A stretch of DNA of 64,000 bases from Nocardia gamkensis NBRC 108242 (GTDB lineage Bacteria > Actinomycetota > Actinomycetes > Mycobacteriales > Mycobacteriaceae): positions 62,001 to 126,000 of the forward strand of contig NZ_BDBM01000018.1 of the NCBI RefSeq assembly GCF_001612985.1, given 5' to 3'. Shown here in pieces: positions 10,165 through 20,261 of the stretch. The notes beneath the pieces were generated by a model, which was given only the letters and a program-made list of their open reading frames with translations, ran no database searches and was not told where the DNA came from. The stretch's first letter is position 1. Every line of letters starts with the position of its first letter. The position numbers and the translations under genes were made by a program.

Positions 10165-10262
10165 AGTGCTACCCACTTTCGAAACTCCCGCCGACAACCA
10201 CAGCGGAAGCAAACCCGCGAACCGTTCGATACTTGGTGCAACGCAGCAGTTATCGGCTAAAC

Positions 10263-10281
10263 TTAGGTAAGGCTACCATAA
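10263..10281 (-). promoter_or_regulatory. IdeR/DtxR iron box before nbtA
   Basis: TTAGGTAAGGCTACCATAA closely matches the actinobacterial 19-bp iron-box consensus TTAGGTTAGGCTAACCTAA. It lies between the stop of the C-A-T-E synthetase and the nbtA start, so it should repress nbtABCD when iron is sufficient. Confidence 0.85.
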
Positions 10282-10283
10282 CT

Positions 10284-13200
10284 TTATGGTGCACACTCGT
10301 CGAGCGCGGCCACAAGCGCGGTGACGCTGCGCTCCCAGAGCGCGGCCAGGCGGTCCATCTCGGACTGGGTGAACAACGCCGCACTCCAGCGCCAGGTGAT
10401 CATCAGCCGCGGTCCGGCTTCGGTGGTGTGGACCGCGGCGATCAGGCCGAGGGAATAGCGCAGCGGCAGCTCGGGTTCCGGGGCGATCGGCAGGGTCGCG
10501 GTCACGGCCGGGTCGGTGATCATCGACCAAGTCCGATCGGCCTGCCCGCCGAGATCCACCCGGCCCAGATAGTTGAACTCCACCTGGGGTTCGGGGGCGC
10601 CGGACAACTCCGGTAGCGCGAGCACCGATTGCAGCAGTCCGAAATCGAGCCCCTGTTCCGGCACCGAGGCCATGTGCGCGGCAACGGAATCCAGCAGCGC
10701 GCGGGCCAGTGTGGGTTGCGCCTGCGCACGCTCCACGTCGATCGCGTTCGCCCCCACGCCCAGCCGGACCGGATAGGTGGCCGAGAACCAGCCGACGGTA
10801 CCGGAAGTGTCGGCCCCGACCACCGCGTCGGCCCTGCCGTGGCTCTCCAGCCCGATGAGCGCTCCCGCGTCGTGGGTCTGCCCGCGCTCGCGCCGCCAGG
10901 ACACCAGCGTCATCGTCAATGCCGCCAGCAGGAATTCCCGCACCCCGTCTGTCCTGGTCGGTGTGGCGAGGATGCGCGCGGTCGCCGAGGCGGGAACGCT
11001 CGCCGAAGTGAGTCGCAGCGACGCCCACGTATCGGTGGGAAGCGGTTTGCGCGAGCCGACGGCGGGATCCGGTCCGCTCACCTGCTCCACCCAGTAGTCG
11101 CGCTGGGCGAGCACGTCGGGCTGTTCGGCCCGCTCCCACATCAGCTGACACCAGTGCCGGTAGGAGGTGGGTTCGGCGATCGCCTTCGGCACCGCGCCGG
11201 AGACGACCTGTTCCCACGCCGCGGCCAGATCGGCCGTCAGGATTCCCCAGGACACCACGTCCACCGCGAGGTGGTGGATGGCGAGGAAGAGGATGTCGCC
11301 GCCGGGCGCGCCCCGCAACCACACCGCGCGCACCATGTCTCCGGCGGCCGGGTCGAGCTGGTCGAATGCGAGGCGGGCGGCCTGTGCCGGCACCGCGTCG
11401 AAACCATCCGCCGTACCGTCGAATTCGCGGATGGTCAGCACGTCCGAGGCGGAGACGCATCCTGGCTCACGGGTGACCAGGCGCGGGCCGTCCGCGGTCT
11501 CGTCCAGCCGGGAGCGCAGCGTGTCGTGTCCGTCCAGCACCGCCTGCAGCACCGCTTCGAGATCCGCACCGGATATGCCCTCGGGCAGGGCGAGGAGCAC
11601 ATGCTGGGCCAGGCGCCGGAACCGGGGCTGTCGGTGCATCCACGAAACGATCGGCAGCGGCAGGACCGGCCCGTAGTCGTCGCCGCTCGGCACCCGCTCG
11701 GACACCGCGCTCGCCCGGCTGTCGATCGCGGCGGCGAGATCGCGGATCGTCGGCGCGGCGAGCACCATGCGCACGTCGATCGCGATGCCGTGCCTGCGGG
11801 CCTTGTTCACCAGCGAGATCGCCACGATGCTGTCCATGCCGAGTGCGAAGAAGTCCTCCGCGACGCCGGGCGTGCGGCCGTCGAACACCTCGGTGAGCAC
11901 CGCGGTCAGCGCCCGTTCGGTCTCGGTCTCCGGCTCGGCGGCAGCCGCGGCGTTCTCGCCGGCGAGCGAGTGCTCGGCGAGCACGGCGAGTTCGCGGACG
12001 TCGAGTTTGCCGTTGGCGTTCACCGGAAGCCGCGGCAGCGCCACCAGGCGAGCGGGAATCATGTAGGCGGGCAGACGATCGGCCAGCGCCGACCGCAGGG
12101 AAACCGGTTCGGCGGCGCGGCCGGGTTCGCACACCACGAATCCCACCAAGGTCACCGCATCCCCGCGGCGCACCACGGTCGCGGCGGCGGCGGCGATGCC
12201 CGGGAGGGTCCGCAGAGCCGTTTCGACCTCGCCGATCTCGACGCGGTACCCGCGGATCTTCACCTGGTCGTCGGCCCGCCCCAGGTAGGCGAGGTTGCCG
12301 CCGGCCAGCCTGCGCACCAGATCGCCGGTGCGATACATCCGCCTGCCACCGGCGAAGGGGTCGGCGACGAAACGCCCCGCCGTGCCGCCGGGGCGCCCGG
12401 CGTAGCCGCGGGCCAGCTGCGGTCCGGCGAGATACAGCTCACCGACCACACCGACCGGCACCGGCCGGAGCCCGGAATCCAGCACGTACGCCGACGTTCC
12501 CGCGGTGGGCCTGCCGATCGTCGGCACATCGAGATCGGCGGCCCCGGGGGCGGTGACGTCGGCGACCACCGCTTCGACGGTCGTCTCGGTCGGGCCGTAG
12601 CAGTTGTGCACGGCGACGTCGGGCAGGCCGCGCAGGCGATCCCACAGCTGGGTATCGATGGCCTCGCCGCCGAGGGCGAGCACGGCGGGCGGCCGGTCGA
12701 GCAGTCCGGCGGCCGCCAACTGCCGGAACATCGACGGCGTGGTGTCGATCATGTCGATTCCGTGCCGCCGCATCCCCTCCACCAGGCGCTGCGCATCGCG
12801 CATGGCCGCGTCGTCGAACAAGTGGATGCCGTGCCCGTCGAGCAATCCGACCATCGGCTGCCACGAGGCGTCGAAGCTCAGCGACCAGGCGTGCGCGATC
12901 CGCAACGGACGCCCCAGCCTGCGCACCGCGGGCCGGTACACCCGTTCCCGGTGGTCGGCGAAGTATGCGACCAGGGCGGCGTGGGAATTGACCACGCCCT
13001 TGGGTTCGCCGGTCGAGCCCGAGGTGAAGATGACGTAGGCGCTGCTGTCCGGATGCCGCGCGACCGCGGGCAATACGGCGGCAGCGCGCCCGGCGACAGC
13101 GGAATCGTCGAGGTCCAGCACGATCGCCGGGTCGAGACCGGCGCCATGTCCGCCGGAGACCAGTACCAGCTTCGGATCCGCCTGCCGCAGGATGGATTCG

Positions 13201-14861
13201 ACACGGGCGGTGGGCAGCGCGACATCGACGGGCACATACGCGGCGCCCGCGGCGAGCGTGGCGAGCACGGCGATGATCGCGCGCTCGCCGCGCGGCAGAT
13301 GAACGGCCACCACGTCTTCCGGCCCGACGCCACGCGCGATCAGTTCGCCGGCCAGGCCCTTCGCCCGTTCAGACAACTCCCGGTAGGTCGCGACGATGGT
13401 GTCCGTGGTGAGCGCGACCGCGTCGGGAGTGGCGCTCGCCTGACGCTCGAACAGCTCGAAGACCGTTGTCGCACGGTCGCGTTCCGGCACGTCGGGCGTG
13501 GTTTCGAACAGGCGTGCCTGCGCGCGCGCCGCATCCGGCAGCACGTCGAGATCATCGGTGCGCAGCCGCGCCGAGCCGGGCAGGCGCCGCAGCACGGCCA
13601 GCATGGCCGCGCCGATGTCCTCCGGCAGATACGGCACCGATTCGCGCACCGCCTCCACGACGACGGCCAGTTCGTCACCGTGCACATGCGAGACCACGGT
13701 GAGCGGGTAGTGCGTCAGGTTCTTGGCCATCATCGGCCGGAACGTGACCGCACCGACGGTGTTCGCGCCGACCACGTCGTCCATGGGGGCGTTCTGGAAC
13801 ACGAACATGGTGTCGAACAGCGAGCTGTATCCGGCCGCGCGCTGCACCGAGGACAGACTCAGATATCCGACGTCGCGCATCGCCGCGGATTCGCGTTGCA
13901 GGCGTGCGCATTCGGCCGCCACCGGCGCTGCCGGATCCGTTCGGAACACCACGGGAATCGTGTTCAGGAACAGGCCGACCATGCGTTCCACGCCGGAGAT
14001 CTGCTCCGGACGACCGGTCACGATGGTGCCGTAGACGACGTCGCGGCGATCGGTCAGCCGCGACAGCAGGATCGTCCAGGCGAACTGCACGACGGAATTG
14101 AGCGTCAGTCCGTGCCGGCGCGCCCAGTCACGCAGTCGCGCGGTGTCGTCCGCGGGCAGGATGAATCGGGTGACCTCGGCGATCGCCGACGCCGTCCCCC
14201 GGGTGAGGCCCATGCCGGTTCCGCCGTCGGCGATCATCAGGGGGCCGCTGAGCTCGGCCAATTGCTCGGCCCACCAACGCTGCGCCGCCGACATGTCCTT
14301 GGCGCCGAGCCAGCCGATGTAGTCGCGGTACGGCCGCACCGGGGCAAGCGCGTCGGCCGCTCCCCCGGCCGAATACAGTGCCCGCAGCTCGCCGAACAGC
14401 ACGCCCAGCGACCAGCCGTCCAGCAGGATGTGGTGGATCGTGAGAATCAACCGCCACCGCGCGGCGCCGTCCTCCGGCGGCAGCGTCACCAGCGTGGCGC
14501 GCAGCGACGGTCCTTTACCGAGATCGAACGGGCGGGCCAGTTCCTCGGCCTCGACCTCGTCCAGTTCTTCCACCCGCGCGGCACGTTCGGTCCACGGTAA
14601 TTCGACCCGGCGCGGCACGATCTGAACCGGCTTGGGGACGTCCCGATCCCAGAACACCGCGCGCAGATTCGGGTGACGGCGCAGCAGCGTCTCGAGGCAG
14701 CGGCGCAGCAGTGCGGCGTCCAGCGGTCCTTCGATGTCGATGACGAACGGGATGGTGTACACATCCTGCCCGTCACCGGTCAGCCGGGACAGTGAGAACA
14801 GACCCTCCTGCAATGGGCTGAGCGCCAGCACATCCTCGATCTCCGCAATGGCCTCACTCAT
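10284..14861 (-). CDS. nbtE: NRPS C-A-T-E, probable hydroxylysine module (NbtE-like)
   Basis: A 1525-residue single-module synthetase that should add one N6-acyl-N6-hydroxylysine. The condensation domain has HHILLDG (near residue 144). The adenylation domain has FTSGSTGEPKGV (near 615), FDASWQP and NCYGPTET. The carrier has LGMDSI (Ser near 1008). The C-terminal domain is an epimerase: HHLAVDVVSW near 1195, GWFSATYPV, and FNYLGR near 1430. By eye the specificity positions read D-A-Q-D-A-G-C-V; I do not assign a substrate from this alone. AGGAG precedes the ATG by eight bases, and two iron boxes lie upstream. The epimerase domain is not part of mycobactin MbtE, so this module may introduce a D residue. 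The E versus F letter follows N. farcinica usage and is tentative. Confidence 0.85.
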   Translation of the reverse strand: MSEAIAEIEDVLALSPLQEGLFSLSRLTGDGQDVYTIPFVIDIEGPLDAALLRRCLETLLRRHPNLRAVFWDRDVPKPVQIVPRRVELPWTERAARVEELDEVEAEELARPFDLGKGPSLRATLVTLPPEDGAARWRLILTIHHILLDGWSLGVLFGELRALYSAGGAADALAPVRPYRDYIGWLGAKDMSAAQRWWAEQLAELSGPLMIADGGTGMGLTRGTASAIAEVTRFILPADDTARLRDWARRHGLTLNSVVQFAWTILLSRLTDRRDVVYGTIVTGRPEQISGVERMVGLFLNTIPVVFRTDPAAPVAAECARLQRESAAMRDVGYLSLSSVQRAAGYSSLFDTMFVFQNAPMDDVVGANTVGAVTFRPMMAKNLTHYPLTVVSHVHGDELAVVVEAVRESVPYLPEDIGAAMLAVLRRLPGSARLRTDDLDVLPDAARAQARLFETTPDVPERDRATTVFELFERQASATPDAVALTTDTIVATYRELSERAKGLAGELIARGVGPEDVVAVHLPRGERAIIAVLATLAAGAAYVPVDVALPTARVESILRQADPKLVLVSGGHGAGLDPAIVLDLDDSAVAGRAAAVLPAVARHPDSSAYVIFTSGSTGEPKGVVNSHAALVAYFADHRERVYRPAVRRLGRPLRIAHAWSLSFDASWQPMVGLLDGHGIHLFDDAAMRDAQRLVEGMRRHGIDMIDTTPSMFRQLAAAGLLDRPPAVLALGGEAIDTQLWDRLRGLPDVAVHNCYGPTETTVEAVVADVTAPGAADLDVPTIGRPTAGTSAYVLDSGLRPVPVGVVGELYLAGPQLARGYAGRPGGTAGRFVADPFAGGRRMYRTGDLVRRLAGGNLAYLGRADDQVKIRGYRVEIGEVETALRTLPGIAAAAATVVRRGDAVTLVGFVVCEPGRAAEPVSLRSALADRLPAYMIPARLVALPRLPVNANGKLDVRELAVLAEHSLAGENAAAAAEPETETERALTAVLTEVFDGRTPGVAEDFFALGMDSIVAISLVNKARRHGIAIDVRMVLAAPTIRDLAAAIDSRASAVSERVPSGDDYGPVLPLPIVSWMHRQPRFRRLAQHVLLALPEGISGADLEAVLQAVLDGHDTLRSRLDETADGPRLVTREPGCVSASDVLTIREFDGTADGFDAVPAQAARLAFDQLDPAAGDMVRAVWLRGAPGGDILFLAIHHLAVDVVSWGILTADLAAAWEQVVSGAVPKAIAEPTSYRHWCQLMWERAEQPDVLAQRDYWVEQVSGPDPAVGSRKPLPTDTWASLRLTSASVPASATARILATPTRTDGVREFLLAALTMTLVSWRRERGQTHDAGALIGLESHGRADAVVGADTSGTVGWFSATYPVRLGVGANAIDVERAQAQPTLARALLDSVAAHMASVPEQGLDFGLLQSVLALPELSGAPEPQVEFNYLGRVDLGGQADRTWSMITDPAVTATLPIAPEPELPLRYSLGLIAAVHTTEAGPRLMITWRWSAALFTQSEMDRLAALWERSVTALVAALDECAP

Positions 14862-14939
14862 ACCCGTTCTCCTGCCTCGCTGCCTTCGCCGCGTCGTCGA
14901 CGACCCCGGAATCCGGGCGTGGCGTCAGCGCCCCCGCCA

Positions 14940-14958
14940 AAAGGCAAGGCTTGCCTAA
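14940..14958 (-). promoter_or_regulatory. IdeR iron box, proximal, before the C-A-T-E synthetase
   Basis: AAAGGCAAGGCTTGCCTAA keeps the AGG..AGGCT..CCTAA skeleton of the iron box and is itself a good palindrome. It lies about 80 bases upstream of the synthetase start and 62 bases from a second box, giving a tandem operator. Confidence 0.7.
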
Positions 14959-15001
14959 CTCGGAAGTGATGGTAACTCACACCGCCGCCCAGAAATAGAG
15001 A

Positions 15002-15020
15002 TGTGGTTTGGCTAACCTAA
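15002..15020 (-). promoter_or_regulatory. IdeR iron box, distal, before the C-A-T-E synthetase
   Basis: TGTGGTTTGGCTAACCTAA matches 16 of 19 positions of the iron-box consensus, including the whole GGCTAACCTAA half. It lies in the 258-base gap between the two large synthetases, upstream of the start at 14861. Confidence 0.8.
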
Positions 15021-15119
15021 TGCCAGCCGAGCGCATATCTCCGGGGACGCGACCGCCCTCGCCCACACGGCGAATCGCGTGGGCGAGGGCGGTCGGAATC
15101 CGTGCCGCAGCGGGCGTGA

Positions 15120-18100
15120 TCAGCGTTGTGCCGCCCACGAACTCTGCAGAGCGGCCAAGGCGTCCGCGTCGAGCCCGGAGGCGGACATCGGGGCGTGCTC
15201 CTGTTCGTCCACCGGGTCGTCGGGCAATGTCTCGGGCGGATTCGCGATGGCCTCGTCCACCGCCGCCGCCAAGTCCGCGATCGTGAAGAACTCGAAGATC
15301 ATCTGCGGACTCAGCGGCAGACCGGCCTCCGCGGCGCGCGCCGCCCATTTGATGGCGATGACGCTGTCACCACCGAGGCCGAAGAACCCGTCCTCGCGGC
15401 CGACCTCGGTGATGTCGAGCAGTTCCTCCAGGATCGCCGCCAGCGTGCGCTCGGTCTCGGTCCGCGGCGCCACATAACCGGATTCGAGCGCGGCGGCCGC
15501 GGCGTGCCGGACCACCGAGCGGCTGGTGTCCCAGCCCTCCGGCAGGATGTCGAGCTCGCCGAGAGCGAGATCGGGCTGTTCGGCGAAGGCGCGCAGCACC
15601 CCCACCAGCACGTCGGCGAAGATCTCTCCGGTCTCCGCGAGGTACAGATCCGGGTTGACCACCACCCGCGCGACGAGGTCGCCGTTGGTCTCCACCGAGT
15701 AGTCGAGGTGGAAGTCCATGAAGGAGACGTCGTAGTACCCGGCGATGCCGGTGAGCATGGTCGATCCGTCGGCCGTGAACGGCACGGGCACGGGGCGGTG
15801 CCGGAAGTGCATCATCACCTGGAACAACGGATTACGCGACAGCGAGCGTGCCGGATTCAGCGATTCCACCAGACGCTCGAACGGCACGCCCTGGTGGCTG
15901 ATCGCGTCGAGCGCCGCGTTGCGCACCCGCTCGAGCATGGTGCGCGGAGTCGGATCGCCCGACACGTTGTGGCGCATCACCACCACGTTGGCGAACAGGC
16001 CGACGAGTTCGTCGGTGGTCCGGCCGATCCGGTTGGCCACCGCGGCGCCGATCGCCACGTCCTCACCACCGCCGAGAATGTTCACCACCGCCGCGCTGAC
16101 CGCCTGGCAGAGCATGAATTCGGTCGCCCCGACCTCGTCGGCTCTGGCGCGCAGCGCGTTCCAGGTCGTCGCGGGCAGCACGCGGGCGGCGCTGAGTCCG
16201 TTGCGGCCGAGCACGGGCGGACGCGGGTGGTCGTGGGCGACGGCGATCTCGTCGGGCAGGCCGTCGAGCGTCTTGCGCCAGTAGTCCAGCTGCGCCTGTC
16301 CGTAGGCACTGACCTCGCGGTCGGGGCCGCGGTCGAAGATCTCCCGCTGCCAGATCGCGAAGTCGGCGAACTGGATGGGCAATTCGGCCCAGCCCGGCGC
16401 GGCCCCGTCGAGCCGGGCGCGATAGGCGAGAGTCAGATCGTCGAGGAAGATCTGGCACGACCGCATGTCGGCGATGATGTGGTGCATCAGGATGGACAGC
16501 ACATGGGTCCGCTCGTCCAGTCGCAGCACCCGCAACCGCACCATCGGCTCGGCTGCCAGATCGAAGACGTAGTCCCAGTCCGCCGCGAGCTCCCGCTGGA
16601 GCTCGGCGTCGACATCGCCTCCCCCGCTGATGTCCACCAGCGGAACCGGCACCGGAGCGGGCGCAGCCACCAGTTGGTATGGCGTGCCGTCGTGTTCGGG
16701 GAAGGTGGTCCGCAGCGATTCGTGCCGGGCGACCACGTCGTCGATGGCGGCGCGCAGCGCGTCCACGTCGAGCGGGCCGTCGAAGCGGACCGGGTAGCTG
16801 ACGTTCTCGCCGTCGATCGCGCCTTCCAACCGGCGCTGGAGCCAATAGACGCGCTGGGAGTAGGACAGCGGAATACGTTCCGGACGTTGCCTGCGCACCA
16901 ATTCGGGTTTCGCCGCGCGCGCTTCCACCACCGGCGCGGGCTCGGCGGCCTCGTCCTCGTCGAACGCGTCGACCTCGTCGAGGTCGATGTCGAACTCGTC
17001 GCGGAAGGCGGCGACCAGATGGGCGGCCAGCGCGGTGACGGTCGGCTTGTCGAACGGGACGCGCATATCGATCTCGATGCCGAACTCGGCGCGGATCATG
17101 GTGATCAGCCGCGCGGCCAGCAGTGAATGCCCGCCGAGTTCGAAGAACGAGTCGTCGGCGCCGACCCGCTCGCGGGTGAACAGCGTGGCGAACAGTCCGG
17201 CGACACGGACCTCGGTCGGCGTCCGCGGCTCCCGGTACGCGCGGGCCTCGGCGAACGCGGGGGCGGGCAGCGCTCGCTTGTCCAGCTTGCCGTGCGCGGT
17301 GAGCGGCACCTCGTCGATGACCGCGAAGGCCGAGGGGACCATGTACTCCGGCAGAGTGGCCGCGACGTGCGCGCGGACCTCGTCGAGATCGACCCGCGCC
17401 CCCGGAGCCGCCACGATGTAGGCGGCCAGGACCGGGCCGAGCATCTCGTGCTCCGCCACGATCACCACGCAGTGCGCGACCGACGGATGATCGGTGACGG
17501 TGGCCTCGACCTCGCCGAGTTCGATCCGGTGCCCGCGCACCTTGACCTGTTCGTCGGCGCGCCCGATGAATTCGATCTCCCCCGCGGCGTTGCGGCGCGC
17601 GAGGTCGCCGGTGCGATAGAGTCGCCCGCCCGCCAGGAAGGGATCGGCGACGAAACGTTCCGCGGTCAGGCCGGGCCGGTTCAGATATCCGCGGGCCAGC
17701 TGGCGTCCGCCGAGGTAGATCTCGCCGACCACCCCCGAAGGCACCAGTTGCATGGCGTCGTCGAGCAGGTAGAGGTGCACATTGCGGTTCGGCAGCCCGA
17801 TCGGCACGATGCCGGTGCCCTGCGGACCTTCCACCTCCATGTGCGCCGAACACACCACCGCCTCGGTGGGGCCGTAGTGATTGCGCAGCTCGGCGTCGAA
17901 CTGGGCGGCGAACCGGTCGGCCACCTCGCCGGGGAGCGCCTCGCCGCCGACCGGCACGCGCCGCAGCGTGCGCCAGTCGTTCACTTCGGGCAGCACCAGG
18001 AAGGTGGCCAGCATGGACGGCACCATGTGCAGCACCGTGACGCCGTGCCGGGTGACCAGATCCGCGACGTAAGGAATGTCGCGGTAGGCGTTCGCCTTCG

Positions 18101-20189
18101 GGATCACCACGCGCGCGCCCGCGGTCAGCGTGACGAAGATGTCCAGCAGCGAGGCGTCGAAACTCACCGAGGTCGATTGCAGCACACGGTCCTGCGGGGT
18201 GAGATCCCACTCCGCGTTGAAGCCCGACAAGTGCTCGGCGATCGCGTCATGCGGAACCGGAACGCCTTTCGGCTTGCCGGTGGAGCCGGAGGTGTAGATG
18301 ACGTAGGCGGTGTTCGACGGGTGCAGGGGCGTCGCGCGGTCGGCGTCGACCGGATCGCGGTCCGGCAGCGTCGCCGCCTCTTGCTCGGCCGCGGCCACCG
18401 TCACCGCATCCAGCGTCAGCTCGGGACGAGCATCGTCGAGCAGATATTCGGTGCGCTCGGCCGGGTAGGCGGGATCGATGGGCAGATACGCCGCCCCCGC
18501 CTTCTGCACGGCCAGGATCGCGACCACGAATTCGACCGAGGTGGCCATGCGCAGCGCGACCAGGTCTTCGGGGCCGACACCCCGCTGGATCAGCCAGTGC
18601 GCCAGCCGGTTCGCGCGCGCGTTCAGCGCGCGATAGGACAGCTCGACTTCGTCGGAGGCGATCGCGATGTTCTCCGGCGTCGCGCCCACCTGCCGCTCGA
18701 ACATGGCGATCATCGTGGTCGGCTGCTCGTCGACCAGCGTGCCGTGCGAGATCGCGAGCAGGTGCTCGCGCTCCGTCGCACCCAGCAGGTCCAGATCGCG
18801 GAGCCGTCGCGCGGGATCGCGCAGGGCGCTGTCGAGTATCTGCACGTAGTGGTCGAGCAATTGGGCGACCAGCGATCTCTCGAGCTCGTCGATCAGATAG
18901 GTGGCCTCCACGCGGGCGCCCGCACCGTCCTGGACGACCATCAGCCCCAGCGGCTCCTGCGCGACGACGCTGCCGAGGTCCAGTTCGCTCGCTTCGATTC
19001 CGGGCAGATCGAATCCGTTGGCCGCGCCGCGCACGCCGAAGCTGAGCTGGACCAGCTGCGCCATGGCGTCGCTGCCCGCCACCCGCTCGGGCCCGACCGC
19101 CTGGACCACGCGATCGACGCCGACGTCCTGGTGGGTGAAGGCGCCGACCACCGTCTCTCTCGTCCGGTCGAGCAGCGCGGCGAAGGTATCCGCCCCGCGG
19201 GGCGTCGCGCGGAGCAGCAGCGTGTACCCGAAGTATCCGATCAACGCCTCCGCCCTGGCGTCGCGACGGTTGGTCACCGGCATGGAGACCAGGAAATCCG
19301 TGGCCGCGGTGTAGCGATGCACCAGCGCCTGGAAACCCGCGAGCAGCACCATGTATGGGGTAGCCGAGTGCGTGCGCCCGGTCGAGGCCACCAGATCCAT
19401 CAGCTCCGGCGGCAGTGCGCGCACCACGCGGTCGGCGTTCTTGGACCCCGCCCCGCCCGCCCGCCGGCTCGGCAGTTCGAGCCGTTCGGGCAGGGGGGTC
19501 AGCGCGCTGCGCCAGAATTCCAGGCCCGCGCTCTGGTCGTCCTCGGATCGCCCGAGCACTTCGACGTCGACATACTGCGCCCTGACCTCGGGCAAAGCGT
19601 CGGCATCACGGTAGGCCGCGTTCAATTCGGTGAAGAACACCGGCCACGAGTCGTCGTCCCAGCCGATGTGGTGGACTACGAGGACGAGCACGTAGGAGTG
19701 CGCGCCGACCCGGATCAGCGTCGGGCGCAACGGCAGTTCGGTGGACAGGTCGAAGGGGCGGGCGAATTCGCGGCGGGCGAGGACCTCGACGCGCCTGGAC
19801 AGAACGTTGTCGGGCAGATCGGTGAGATCGTGCCGCTGCCAGGTGAGCACGGCATCGTCGCGGGAGACCTGGTACGGCTCGCCGTCGTCGCCGGCGTGAT
19901 AGGTGGTGCGCAGCACCTCGTGTCTGGCCACAACGGTCGCGAACGCGGCCTGCAACCGCTCCGGGTCGGCGAGTCCGTCCAGCCGGTAGGCCACGCAGAC
20001 GTTCAGCGTGGTGTCGCTCGGATCGAGCCGCTGGAGGAACCACATCCGCTGCTGGGCCGCCGACAGCGGGCTCGGCTCGCCGGCGCGCCGGGCCGGTACG
20101 GCCTGCTCCGGTGGCGACGCCTGCACACCCTGCTCGCGCAAACGTCGCTGTAGTAGCTGCTTTCGGCGCTCGAGAATGTCGTCTGCCAT
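15120..20189 (-). CDS. nbtF: NRPS C-A-T-C-T, terminal lysine/caprolactam module (NbtF-like)
   Basis: A 1689-residue synthetase that probably adds the second hydroxylysine and closes the caprolactam ring. The order is condensation domain (HHIGWDDDS near 172), adenylation domain (YTSGSTGKPKGV near 633, FDASLLD, NHYGPTEA), carrier (LGGHSLLA near 1020), second condensation domain (HHIIADMRS near 1235) and a last carrier (LGGDSVIA near 1607). There is no thioesterase, as in MbtF, where a terminal condensation-like domain is thought to release the product. The first C domain has DD in place of the usual DG after HHxxx. AAGGA lies five bases before the ATG. It follows nbtH by 72 bases on the same strand and probably shares its iron box. 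Lettering is tentative. Confidence 0.84.
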   Translation of the reverse strand: MADDILERRKQLLQRRLREQGVQASPPEQAVPARRAGEPSPLSAAQQRMWFLQRLDPSDTTLNVCVAYRLDGLADPERLQAAFATVVARHEVLRTTYHAGDDGEPYQVSRDDAVLTWQRHDLTDLPDNVLSRRVEVLARREFARPFDLSTELPLRPTLIRVGAHSYVLVLVVHHIGWDDDSWPVFFTELNAAYRDADALPEVRAQYVDVEVLGRSEDDQSAGLEFWRSALTPLPERLELPSRRAGGAGSKNADRVVRALPPELMDLVASTGRTHSATPYMVLLAGFQALVHRYTAATDFLVSMPVTNRRDARAEALIGYFGYTLLLRATPRGADTFAALLDRTRETVVGAFTHQDVGVDRVVQAVGPERVAGSDAMAQLVQLSFGVRGAANGFDLPGIEASELDLGSVVAQEPLGLMVVQDGAGARVEATYLIDELERSLVAQLLDHYVQILDSALRDPARRLRDLDLLGATEREHLLAISHGTLVDEQPTTMIAMFERQVGATPENIAIASDEVELSYRALNARANRLAHWLIQRGVGPEDLVALRMATSVEFVVAILAVQKAGAAYLPIDPAYPAERTEYLLDDARPELTLDAVTVAAAEQEAATLPDRDPVDADRATPLHPSNTAYVIYTSGSTGKPKGVPVPHDAIAEHLSGFNAEWDLTPQDRVLQSTSVSFDASLLDIFVTLTAGARVVIPKANAYRDIPYVADLVTRHGVTVLHMVPSMLATFLVLPEVNDWRTLRRVPVGGEALPGEVADRFAAQFDAELRNHYGPTEAVVCSAHMEVEGPQGTGIVPIGLPNRNVHLYLLDDAMQLVPSGVVGEIYLGGRQLARGYLNRPGLTAERFVADPFLAGGRLYRTGDLARRNAAGEIEFIGRADEQVKVRGHRIELGEVEATVTDHPSVAHCVVIVAEHEMLGPVLAAYIVAAPGARVDLDEVRAHVAATLPEYMVPSAFAVIDEVPLTAHGKLDKRALPAPAFAEARAYREPRTPTEVRVAGLFATLFTRERVGADDSFFELGGHSLLAARLITMIRAEFGIEIDMRVPFDKPTVTALAAHLVAAFRDEFDIDLDEVDAFDEDEAAEPAPVVEARAAKPELVRRQRPERIPLSYSQRVYWLQRRLEGAIDGENVSYPVRFDGPLDVDALRAAIDDVVARHESLRTTFPEHDGTPYQLVAAPAPVPVPLVDISGGGDVDAELQRELAADWDYVFDLAAEPMVRLRVLRLDERTHVLSILMHHIIADMRSCQIFLDDLTLAYRARLDGAAPGWAELPIQFADFAIWQREIFDRGPDREVSAYGQAQLDYWRKTLDGLPDEIAVAHDHPRPPVLGRNGLSAARVLPATTWNALRARADEVGATEFMLCQAVSAAVVNILGGGEDVAIGAAVANRIGRTTDELVGLFANVVVMRHNVSGDPTPRTMLERVRNAALDAISHQGVPFERLVESLNPARSLSRNPLFQVMMHFRHRPVPVPFTADGSTMLTGIAGYYDVSFMDFHLDYSVETNGDLVARVVVNPDLYLAETGEIFADVLVGVLRAFAEQPDLALGELDILPEGWDTSRSVVRHAAAAALESGYVAPRTETERTLAAILEELLDITEVGREDGFFGLGGDSVIAIKWAARAAEAGLPLSPQMIFEFFTIADLAAAVDEAIANPPETLPDDPVDEQEHAPMSASGLDADALAALQSSWAAQR

Positions 20190-20261
20190 GTCCGTCCTTC
20201 GAATCGTGCTGTCGGGCCTGCTGTCCGGACATGCCGGACGGGCGGTGGTCGATGGATCAGG

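Noticed and set aside
10629..14600. Plus-strand open frame of about 1320 codons opposite the C-A-T-E synthetase
   Set aside because: No motif, binding site or plausible composition; the minus-strand frame has complete NRPS motifs.
15126..20153. Two long plus-strand open frames opposite the C-A-T-C-T synthetase
   Set aside because: Shadows of the real gene, with the same low-complexity Arg/His/Gly look.
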